Part shown: positions 1-5,210 of the stretch, piece by piece
How the letters are laid out: each line of letters begins with the position of its first letter
Numbering within the stretch: position 1 is the stretch's first letter
Source: an uncultured Oscillibacter sp.
GTDB taxonomy: Bacteria; Bacillota_A; Clostridia; Oscillospirales; Oscillospiraceae
Assembly (NCBI GenBank): GCA_951800675.1
Contig: CATOKC010000181.1
Location: 1 to 5,518, forward strand
Reading direction: 5' to 3'
DNA length: 5,518 nucleotides
The notes under the pieces: generated by a model
What the model saw: the letters and a program-made list of their open reading frames with translations, nothing else
Database searches by the model: none
What the model was told of the DNA's origin: nothing
Made by a program: the position numbers and the translations under genes

Positions 1-920
1 ATGGAGAGGTATTTCCACTGCCCGTAACACTGGACCTTCCAGAGAAACAGTACAAGCAAACAGAGCCTGGCGACGTTCTCACCCTGTCCTTTCGGGGGCG
101 GCCTGTGGCGGAGCTGACGGCGGACAGTAAATTCATATTGACCGAGTCCGACCTGAAAAAGGTTTTTCGGACACTGGATAACGCGCATCCTGGCGTACAC
201 AAGGAGCGGGAGCGGTCCCGCTTCCGTGTGGGCGGCCCCGTCACGCTGCTGGAACGCGGCCTTTTAGATGGTGCGCTTTGTCCGGAAGACACGAAACGGG
301 TTTTTGCGGAGCGGAAATGGAGCACTGTGGTAGGTTTCCAGACCAGAAACCCGATTCACAAAGCCCATGAGCATATCCAGCGCATCGGCCTGGAGATTTG
401 CGACGGCCTGTTCATCAACCCGATTGTAGGCTGGAAGAAGAAGGGGGACTTCACGGAAGAGGCCGTCATGGCCGCCTATCGAAAAATGGCGGAGGACTTC
501 TACCCGGCGGAGCGGGTCCATATTGCGGGACTTAAGACGCAGATGCGGTATGCAGGTCCGCGGGAGGCGGTTTTTCATGCGCTGATTCGCCGGAATTTGG
601 GCTGTACACACTTCATCATTGGGCGGGATCACGCCGGTGTCGGCGGATATTACGGCCCGTATGACGCCCACGCGCTGGCCCGGGAGCTGGAGCCGGAGCT
701 TGGGATTCAGCTGCTGCTGACCCGGGAGCCCTATTACTGCCAAAAATGCGGGCAGATTGTGACGGACAAGCACTGTGCCCATTATAACACGGACCGTGTG
801 GAGATCAGCGGAACCATTATCCGCAAGTACATTCAGGATGGTTTTATCCCCAATGAGCTGATGCTCCGCCGGAAAATTTTCCAAGCGATTATGGGCTGTG
901 ATCAGGTATTTATCGATTGA
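1..920 (+). CDS. sat: ATP sulfurylase (sulfate adenylyltransferase), 5'-truncated by window edge
   Basis: Catalyses ATP + sulfate to adenosine 5'-phosphosulfate + pyrophosphate in the cytoplasm, the entry step of assimilatory and dissimilatory sulfate reduction. The frame is open from the first full codon at base 3, so the GTG at 105 is internal: the preceding codons encode PVTLDL and GDVLTLSFRGRPVAEL, typical of the N-terminal PUA-like domain. About 305 residues are visible; the family is usually 380-400, so roughly 80-90 N-terminal residues lie outside. Seen in order: HPGV (nt 186-197), the nucleotide-binding QTRNPIHKAH (339-368), MRYAGPREA (543-569), GRDHAGVG (621-644), a zinc-ribbon-like C-x2-C-x8-C-x2-H (738-785), and the ISGTIIR segment. 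No APS kinase domain is fused. The extreme C-terminus reads RRKIF where many homologues have RPEV. The next gene starts 8 bases after the stop, so co-transcription is likely. Family assignment is secure; whether the role is assimilatory or dissimilatory cannot be told here. Confidence 0.95.
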   Translation, partial: GEVFPLPVTLDLPEKQYKQTEPGDVLTLSFRGRPVAELTADSKFILTESDLKKVFRTLDNAHPGVHKERERSRFRVGGPVTLLERGLLDGALCPEDTKRVFAERKWSTVVGFQTRNPIHKAHEHIQRIGLEICDGLFINPIVGWKKKGDFTEEAVMAAYRKMAEDFYPAERVHIAGLKTQMRYAGPREAVFHALIRRNLGCTHFIIGRDHAGVGGYYGPYDAHALARELEPELGIQLLLTREPYYCQKCGQIVTDKHCAHYNTDRVEISGTIIRKYIQDGFIPNELMLRRKIFQAIMGCDQVFID

Positions 921-928
921 GCGACGGC

Positions 929-1174
929 ATGAATTCGAGACTGGCATTGAAAAAACTCCGGGAGCTCTTGGGCAGCGAATCCTATGAAGCCGTTATGGAG
1001 CTTTTGGCCGGATCAACGGTATACTTTCCTGCAAATGGGAAGTTTACGGACATTGAAGAGCGCAATATGCAGATTAAGGATGATTTTTTCAGCGGAAAAT
1101 ATGAGGTGACGGACCTGGCGCGGAAATATGAACTGAGTATTTCCAGAATTTATAAGATTATCCAGGCAAGATAG
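929..1174 (+). CDS. small Mor-family-like helix-turn-helix transcriptional regulator
   Basis: Encodes 81 residues from ATG 929. An in-frame TTG at 917 overlapping the sat stop (TTGA) would give 85. I prefer the ATG because small Mor-like proteins usually start a few residues before the first helix; neither start has a strong ribosome site (only GAG at 919-921). The N-terminal half is helical and carries a VYFPANGK segment, similar to the YIPRK-like turn of Mor/C family proteins. The C-terminal third (nt about 1073-1171) has the pattern FFSGKYEVTDLARKYELS followed by ISRIYKII, a clear helix-turn-helix with the LARKYELS turn. Mor-like proteins were first known as phage Mu middle-gene activators, but small chromosomal versions are common in Clostridia. 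Position directly after sat suggests local regulation, perhaps of the downstream antiporter/kinase genes; that is inference. No phage genes are visible nearby. Confidence 0.8.
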   Translation: MNSRLALKKLRELLGSESYEAVMELLAGSTVYFPANGKFTDIEERNMQIKDDFFSGKYEVTDLARKYELSISRIYKIIQAR

Positions 1175-1285
1175 AAGCGGTTGTTTTCGCACTTTCTTGG
1201 AGCGTGGCTAAACTGAAAGCAGACCGCTTGAAGAGAAGGACCCTCTTTGCTAAACTGATCTCAGTAATAGCAAGGAGGCGGAACT
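1175..1285 (+). promoter_or_regulatory. repeat-rich leader ahead of the antiporter (three consecutive potential hairpins)
   Basis: Between the regulator stop and the antiporter ATG lie three abutting inverted repeats. First, AAGCGGT (1175-1181) with ACCGCTT (1223-1229), enclosing CTTTC (1192-1196) with GAAAG (1215-1219). Second, AAGAG (1231-1235) with CTCTT (1243-1247). Third, a near-palindrome at 1249-1271 with arms GCTA plus ACTGA and TCAGT plus TAGC. A ribosome site AAGGAGG (1272-1278) follows at once, 7 bases from ATG 1286. A weak promoter candidate is TTGAAG (1228-1233), 17 bases, TAAACT (1251-1256). No U-run follows any hairpin, so it does not look like a terminator. It could be a cis-acting RNA, a DNA operator, or chance structure. 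Confidence 0.35.
1207..1258 (+). repeat. direct repeat GCTAAACTGA, two copies
   Basis: An exact 10-base repeat GCTAAACTGA occurs at 1207-1216 and 1249-1258, with start points 42 bases apart (about four helical turns). The second copy is the left arm of the 1249-1271 near-palindrome; the first lacks the matching right arm. I did not notice the 10-mer elsewhere in the window. It may be a binding site for the adjacent Mor-like regulator, which is inference only. Confidence 0.45.
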
Positions 1286-1501
1286 ATGACACTGGAGACA
1301 CTCGCTGAACATGAAATTATCGCGACCTTTTTGGCCCTGGCGTTTTTGCTGGCGGGAGCTTATGGCTGCGGAAAGCTGATGGAAGCAATCCGGGCCCCCA
1401 AGGTTGTGGGAGAGATCACCGGAGGAATGCTTTTTGGCGGCACATTTCTGTATCACTTTTATCCGGATTTGATGACGGGCATTTTCCATGCGTATCCTTA
1501 G
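1286..1501 (+). CDS. cation:proton antiporter, N-terminal piece before in-frame amber codon
   Basis: Starts at ATG 1286 behind a strong AAGGAGG (1272-1278). It encodes 71 residues: a first membrane helix (about residues 11-30, IIATFLALAFLLAGAYG), then KLMEAIRAPKVVGEITGGMLFGG, the family hallmark in which a VVGEI.G.LFG segment enters the second helix. Translation ends at TAG 1499-1501, but the same frame continues without shift into the 1511-2554 piece. The two halves plus the stop codon make one 420-codon frame (419 amino acids plus the TAG position), a normal length for the membrane-only CPA2 family. Alone, this piece is only one and a half helices and cannot be a transporter. Best read as the front part of a gene interrupted by a nonsense codon, or of one expressed by readthrough. 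Confidence 0.8.
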   Translation: MTLETLAEHEIIATFLALAFLLAGAYGCGKLMEAIRAPKVVGEITGGMLFGGTFLYHFYPDLMTGIFHAYP

Positions 1502-1513
1502 GAGTGGAAGGTG
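1499..1513 (+). other. in-frame amber stop overlapping a possible reinitiation ribosome site
   Basis: TAG at 1499-1501 interrupts the antiporter frame; the following codons GAG TGG AAG GTG are in the same frame, so no indel is involved. AGGAG (1500-1504) overlaps the stop codon and lies 6 bases before GTG 1511, a good distance for ribosome reinitiation. One C-to-T change from CAG (Gln) would produce this stop. Alternatives are a real nonsense mutation, a sequencing error, amber suppression, or translation as two polypeptides. Confidence 0.6.
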
Positions 1514-2554
1514 CTGAACCTTTTTTACCAGCTGGGCCTTTTGTTCCTGATGTTTTCGTCCGGGTTCAACACCCGCATAGAGCTGGACCGCGAGAATGGG
1601 AAAATCATTGGCTGCGTGTTTACCGGAGCGACGATTTTGCCCATGCTGGCTGCGCTTCCTTTTGCCGGCCTGTTTCAGGAGCGCTTCATTGGGGAAAAGG
1701 GGAATGCAGTTTCTTTTTTGCTGGTGTTCATAATTGGCGTGGCGATTACCTCAATTCCTGTAATTTCAAAGATTTTTTTTGATATGGGAATCATGAACAC
1801 ACGCTTTGCAAATACAGTTTTAACCGTGTCAACGTTTCAGGACCTGTGCCTGTGGATTTTGCTGAATGTGGCCACGCGGATGGCGTCTACGGGAACGATT
1901 GATCTGGTGGATATGCTGCTTGTGATCGTGTTTACGTTGGGCATGTTTGTGGCGGCCAAGTTGGTCAGCGACCATGTACGGGGAGGGTACAGCAAAACGC
2001 CGAGACCCACAGATTTTTATACCGTCAGCTTCATTGCTTTGCTGCTGGTTTCGGCCGCGCTTTACCATTTCGGAATCAATCTGATGTATTCTGCCTTTTT
2101 GATTGGCTATATTGTAAAGGCGGTTTCTCAAAACGATCCGGACGCTGCGGGGCGGATGGAGGCTGTAGCCAATTTTTCCTTTTCGCTGTTTGTCCCTATT
2201 TATTTTGCGTTGGTGGGGATTCAGTTAAATTTGATCCACAATTTTTCACTGGGACGGTTTGTCCTGTTTTTTGCCATTGCCTTTGGGTTGGAAGGACTTG
2301 GGACGGCGCTGACGCTGCTGGTCACAGATTTGAGAAAACCGGTAATTATAAATTTTGCCGTAACGATGAACGCTCGGGGAGGCCCCGGAATTGTGTTGGC
2401 TACGGTAGCTTATTCCTACCGGATTATCAGTGTTGAGTTTTTCACCGTGCTGATTCTCACCACCATGCTCTCTTCGCTGATTGCGGGGTATTGGCTTCGC
2501 TATCAGCAAAAGAAGGACGACAGCATCTTTGTGAAATTGACGAAAGCGAATTAA
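1511..2554 (+). CDS. cation:proton antiporter (CPA2/KefB-like membrane domain), main body
   Basis: Encodes 347 residues if started at GTG 1511, in the same frame as the piece ending at 1501. About ten hydrophobic segments follow: residues about 3-18, 33-54, 66-90, 101-121, 132-151, 170-187, 190-205, 222-241, 248-271, 278-302 and 309-329. Family features are LGLLFLMFSSGFN in the first segment, the discontinuous-helix motif ITSIPVISK (80-87) followed by DMGIMNTRFA, the ion-site pair Q110-D111 (TFQDLCLWILL), and MNARGGPGIVLA (286-297). The QD pair is the arrangement known from Kef-type proteins rather than the DD of NapA-type Na+ exchangers, which hints at K+ or electroneutral exchange; substrate is not proven. 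No TrkA-N/RCK domain is attached; the chain ends in a short charged tail. The body is intact, suggesting recent interruption or continued function. The next gene starts 13 bases later, so they are probably co-transcribed. Confidence 0.85.
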   Translation: MLNLFYQLGLLFLMFSSGFNTRIELDRENGKIIGCVFTGATILPMLAALPFAGLFQERFIGEKGNAVSFLLVFIIGVAITSIPVISKIFFDMGIMNTRFANTVLTVSTFQDLCLWILLNVATRMASTGTIDLVDMLLVIVFTLGMFVAAKLVSDHVRGGYSKTPRPTDFYTVSFIALLLVSAALYHFGINLMYSAFLIGYIVKAVSQNDPDAAGRMEAVANFSFSLFVPIYFALVGIQLNLIHNFSLGRFVLFFAIAFGLEGLGTALTLLVTDLRKPVIINFAVTMNARGGPGIVLATVAYSYRIISVEFFTVLILTTMLSSLIAGYWLRYQQKKDDSIFVKLTKAN

Positions 2555-2567
2555 GGAGGAAGGCAGT

Positions 2568-3527
2568 ATGCAGAAGTACATTTTGACCACCGGACCCGCA
2601 CTGGCGGGGGAGGTTCCCCTGAGTCAGGTACACAGCGGTAAGAATATCTATCGCATCAATGGAGCGCATGGGACCGTTTCCGAGATTGAGCGGAGTATCC
2701 AAAATATTCGCGGCCAGATTCCCGGCGCGGATATTTTAATGGATTTACCGGGAAATAAGGTGCGGACAGCCAATATTTCCGTAGGCATCCAGCTGGAAAA
2801 AGGAAAAACCTTTACGCTGTTGTCGTCTCAATTTAATTATCCGGATTTTTACCGGCATTTGAAACCGGGTATGGTGGCATGGGCCAATGACAGTGTATTC
2901 GAGTTTGAGGTAGTGTCCGCGGACAGTGAAAAGATTGTGTTTTTGTCCAAGTCCAGCGGCGTGCTGATTAGCAATAAAGGCGTTCATGTGCGTGGTATCC
3001 ACAAGGATATACCGTTTTTATTTGAGAAGGACCGGCAATTAATCCGGCTCGCCAATCAGTACAAGCTGGAGTATGTGGGACTTTCTTTCGTTCGTACGCC
3101 GGAGAATGTAAAAGAGGCCAAGGCGCTCATTGGCGAGGGGACCCAAGTAATTTCCAAGGTAGAGACAATTGACGCAGTGGAAAATATCAATGAGATTCTG
3201 CCGCTGGTAAAGTATATTCTGGTGGACCGTGGAGATCTGTCCACTGAAATTGGGATTGAGAAGATTCCCCGGTTCCAGAGATATAATTATGATAAGGCGC
3301 TGTACTTTGACGTAAAGGTTTTTTTGGCCACGCAGGTCCTGAAAAATATGGAGACCAAGCCAATTCCCACCATTGGGGAGATAGAGGCTCTGTACGAGAT
3401 TATGAAGTCCGGCGTTTACGGGGTTCAGATGTCCGAGGAGACGGCAGTGGGCCAATATGCGGCAGAGTGCGTCCAGATGCTGGAACGCATGAACCAGGAG
3501 GTTATGACCGAGAGAATCCGAATTTGA
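2568..3527 (+). CDS. short pyruvate-kinase-like protein lacking the C-terminal domain
   Basis: ATG 2568 is preceded by AAGGAGG (2553-2559), overlapping the antiporter stop. The 319 residues cover only the (beta/alpha)8 A domain and inserted B domain; normal pyruvate kinases are about 470-590 and add a C-terminal domain for tetramer contacts and effectors. Recognisable motifs: TTGPA (7-11), YRINGAHG (28-35, usual RLNFSHG), DLPGNKVRT (59-67, usual DLKGPEIRT), KGVHVRG (137-143), SFVR (173-176), SKVET (196-200, usual AKIEN), VDRGDLSTEIG (219-229, usual VARGDLGVEI), LATQVLKNM (253-261, usual TATQMLESM), PTIGEIEAL (267-275) and SEETAVGQY (289-297, usual SGETA.G.Y). Residues expected to bind metal and phosphoenolpyruvate (R29, N31, D59, R66, K197, E199, D223, T255) are kept, while surrounding consensus is not. 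So an active phosphotransferase is plausible, but its substrate may not be pyruvate/PEP. A natural stop and terminator follow, so this is not a window truncation. Confidence 0.8.
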   Translation: MQKYILTTGPALAGEVPLSQVHSGKNIYRINGAHGTVSEIERSIQNIRGQIPGADILMDLPGNKVRTANISVGIQLEKGKTFTLLSSQFNYPDFYRHLKPGMVAWANDSVFEFEVVSADSEKIVFLSKSSGVLISNKGVHVRGIHKDIPFLFEKDRQLIRLANQYKLEYVGLSFVRTPENVKEAKALIGEGTQVISKVETIDAVENINEILPLVKYILVDRGDLSTEIGIEKIPRFQRYNYDKALYFDVKVFLATQVLKNMETKPIPTIGEIEALYEIMKSGVYGVQMSEETAVGQYAAECVQMLERMNQEVMTERIRI

Positions 3528-3561
3528 GCCGCGAAAACCGGAGCGCAGTGCCAAAACAGCA

Positions 3562-3590
3562 AAAAAGGAGCGGCAAAGCCGCTCCTTTTT
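3562..3590. terminator. bidirectional rho-independent terminator
   Basis: Perfect inverted repeat with 13-base arms: AAAAAGGAGCGGC (3562-3574), loop AAA, GCCGCTCCTTTTT (3578-3590). The GC core of 8 pairs is followed by a T run on the plus strand and, because of the matching A run, also on the minus strand. It lies 34 bases after the pyruvate-kinase-like stop and 19 bases beyond the stop of the convergent minus-strand gene, so it probably ends both transcripts. Confidence 0.93.
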
Positions 3591-3609
3591 CTCCACCCAA
3601 AACTTGGAC

Positions 3610-4023
3610 CTATTCATCAAGGTCAATGGAGATATGCTCCGTTCCATGCTCATCGAACTCATCCAAGTATGTGTCAATCCGCTCCATCAAGGCCCCGTAG
3701 TTCTCCCGGGTCAGGGGCTCACCGTCCAGGTCCCGCAGGGCCAGCTCCTCCGCCAGAATCTCATAAAAAACCACGTCCTCATAATTTTCAATGGCCTCGT
3801 GGATGCCGCCGTTGGCAAAGGCCCGGGAGGGAATCAGATCCCCCTGGTACAGCTCCACCAGCTTTCCCATGCCGTGGCGGAGACAGTGAGAGAAAATCAG
3901 GCTCTCCACCTGATCGTACTCTTGGATACGGTCATCCTCCCGGGTGGAATTGAGAACCCAGTTGCCTATGTAAACCAGGTCCAACAGGTAACGGTATTGC
4001 CGTTCCGTCAGCTCGATTTTCAT
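3610..4023 (-). CDS. uncharacterised acidic 137-residue protein
   Basis: I do not recognise this family. The start (complement of 4021-4023, ATG) has a strong GAGGAGG site (complement of 4032-4038) 8 bases upstream, and the stop sits close to the shared terminator, so it is a real gene rather than a shadow. The protein is soluble with no signal peptide or membrane helix. It begins MKIELTERQYRYLLDLVYIGNWVLNS, resembling an amphipathic helix pair with aromatic residues, has one cysteine (C47) in SHCLRHGMGK, a helical middle (HEAIENYEDVVFYEILAEELALRDL, about 75-99), and an Asp/Glu-rich tail ending DEHGTEHISIDLDE. The very acidic, helical make-up suggests a protein-protein or nucleic-acid-mimic role, but that is speculation. 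It is divergent from murI and convergent with the sat-side block, so it stands as its own unit. Confidence 0.8.
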   Translation of the reverse strand: MKIELTERQYRYLLDLVYIGNWVLNSTREDDRIQEYDQVESLIFSHCLRHGMGKLVELYQGDLIPSRAFANGGIHEAIENYEDVVFYEILAEELALRDLDGEPLTRENYGALMERIDTYLDEFDEHGTEHISIDLDE

Positions 4024-4236
4024 GAACAGCCCCTCCTCAAAGCGCCAATGGCAGTTGAGAAACCACCGAATCAGTCACAGCGCGCGTATCCCGTCGTAAA
4101 TGTGTTCCCATCTGCGTCAAAAAATGTTAAAATCCGCAGGACTTCCGGGTTTTTCTCTCTTGCTGGAAGAAAATTCTGACACAATTCTCCGCACGCCGCT
4201 TAAATCAGTGCTTCCTTGCTTTTCGTATACGGCATG

Positions 4237-4265
4237 ATTATAACAGAAGTTTCAGAGAAATTCCA
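4237..4265 (-). promoter_or_regulatory. predicted sigma-A-type promoter for the minus-strand gene
   Basis: Reading the minus strand, a perfect TATAAT (complement of 4237-4242) lies 17 bases after TGGAAT (complement of 4260-4265), a 3-of-6 match to TTGACA. Transcription would start near 4230, giving a leader of about 200 bases before the ATG at 4023. The -10 box is convincing; the -35 box is weak. Confidence 0.5.
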
Positions 4266-4299
4266 CATAAAAAAGAGGGCAGAAAGACTAAAATCTGTC

Positions 4300-4328
4300 T
4301 TGCGGCGAAGAGACTCTCATAGTATAAT
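4300..4328 (+). promoter_or_regulatory. predicted sigma-A-type promoter for murI
   Basis: TTGCGG (4300-4305), 17-base spacer, perfect TATAAT (4323-4328). The predicted start near 4335 leaves a leader of about 60 bases to the murI ATG. Two 9-base palindromes, GAGACTCTC (4310-4318, in the spacer) and ACTCAGAGT (4334-4342, at the start point), flank the -10 box and could be operator halves. An A6 run at 4269-4274 lies upstream. Confidence 0.6.
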
Positions 4329-4394
4329 ACATAACTCAGAGTGATTTGTGTTCGGGAGCCGGGCTGCGGCTTCTGGACGAGAGGAGTGACGGCA

Positions 4395-5210
4395 ATGGAT
4401 ACGCGCCCCATCGGCGTGTTTGACTCCGGCCTGGGGGGCCTGACGGCGGTGCGGGTCCTGCGGCGCATTCTGCCGGAGGAGTATTTGATTTACTTCGGCG
4501 ACACAGCCCGGGTGCCCTATGGAGGGCGCTCCCGGGAGACCCTTTTGAAATATGCCCGGCAGGACTTGCGCTTTCTCCGGTCCTTTGACCTCAAAGCGGT
4601 GCTCATCGCCTGCGGCACCATTTCCACCACCTCTTTGGATGTGCTCCAGAAAGAGAACGAGCTGCCCATTGTGGGCGTGGTAGAGCCCACCTGCCGCCGG
4701 GCTCTGGCGGTGACGAAAAAACGCCGGGTGGGCATGATCGCCACCCTGGCCTCTGTTCGCTCCGGCGCCTACGAGGCGGCGCTGCGGCGGCTGGATCCGG
4801 ATGTGGAGGTTCTCTGCCGGCCCTGTCCGCTGTTTGTGCCCCTGGTGGAGAATGGCCGGTTCCGGCCCGGGGACGTGGTGATCGAGACCGTAGCCCGGGA
4901 GTACCTGACTCCGCTGCTGGAGTGGGGGGCGGACACCCTGATTTTGGGCTGCACCCATTATCCGCTGCTGGAGGAGGTTCTTTCCGCCGTCTGCGGCCCG
5001 GGAGTGACCCTGGTTTCCGCCGGGGAGGAGTCTGCCTTTGAGCTCAAGCGCCTGCTCACCGCGCGGGGCCTCCGGGCGCCGGCGGAGGGCCGGGGAGAAG
5101 CGGAGTTTTATGTCAGCGACCAGGCGGAGGATTTCGAGGGCGTGGCCTCGTTGTTTTTGCGGGAGAATATTCATCATATGGCACGGAGGATCGATATTGA
5201 CCAGTATTGA
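4395..5210 (+). CDS. murI: glutamate racemase
   Basis: Interconverts L- and D-glutamate in the cytoplasm without a cofactor, supplying D-glutamate for peptidoglycan. ATG 4395 is chosen over the in-frame ATG 4341 because GAGGAG (4381-4386) lies 8 bases before it and because the family begins with the short IGVFDSGLGGL stretch seen at residues 6-16; the result is 271 residues, normal length. Motifs: DSGLGG (10-15, catalytic Asp10), GDTARVPYGGRS (35-46), IACGTIS (71-77, first catalytic Cys73), IVGVVEP (92-98), IATLASVRSGAY (115-126), PLVENG (149-154) and LGCTHYPLL (184-192, second catalytic Cys186 and His188). The first cysteine motif is ACGT rather than the usual ACNT, which is unusual. GC-rich codons (CTG, GCC, CGG) dominate. 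It overlaps the next gene by 14 bases, so they are translationally linked. Confidence 0.95.
   Translation: MDTRPIGVFDSGLGGLTAVRVLRRILPEEYLIYFGDTARVPYGGRSRETLLKYARQDLRFLRSFDLKAVLIACGTISTTSLDVLQKENELPIVGVVEPTCRRALAVTKKRRVGMIATLASVRSGAYEAALRRLDPDVEVLCRPCPLFVPLVENGRFRPGDVVIETVAREYLTPLLEWGADTLILGCTHYPLLEEVLSAVCGPGVTLVSAGEESAFELKRLLTARGLRAPAEGRGEAEFYVSDQAEDFEGVASLFLRENIHHMARRIDIDQY

Larger units (their letters stand above)
4024..4394. other. divergent intergenic region
   Basis: The 371 bases between the minus-strand gene and murI hold the two back-to-back promoters described separately, the ribosome sites of both genes, and the roughly 200-base leader of the minus-strand gene (4024-4230). In that leader I see only weak structure: CTTCC (4142-4146) with GGAAG (4165-4169), and AATTCT repeated 11 bases apart around 4173-4189. 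I see no further gene, tRNA or mobile element here. Confidence 0.6.

Noticed and set aside
1..27. ATG at the first base of the window
   Set aside because: Its frame stops at TAA 25-27; the real coding frame begins at base 3 as an internal part of sat.
264..947. Minus-strand open frame opposite sat
   Set aside because: Covers conserved ATP sulfurylase motifs on the other strand and shows no family features itself.
917..1174. Mor-like gene as evidence for a Mu-like prophage
   Set aside because: No other phage, transposase or integrase gene is present; small Mor-like regulators are common as ordinary chromosomal genes.
1499..1501. Selenocysteine-type recoding at the antiporter stop
   Set aside because: The codon is TAG, not TGA, and no characteristic hairpin is seen right after it.
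1773..1780. Run of eight T as a possible frameshift site in the antiporter
   Set aside because: The frame is continuous with conserved family sequence on both sides, so no slip is needed.
4092..4120. TTGACG (complement of 4115-4120) as an alternative -35 box for the minus-strand gene
   Set aside because: No acceptable -10 box lies 16-18 bases downstream; the promoter at 4237-4265 is better.
3604..4179. Plus-strand open frame (191 codons) opposite the acidic minus-strand gene
   Set aside because: No ribosome site, it begins next to the terminator and overlaps a well-supported gene; a shadow frame.
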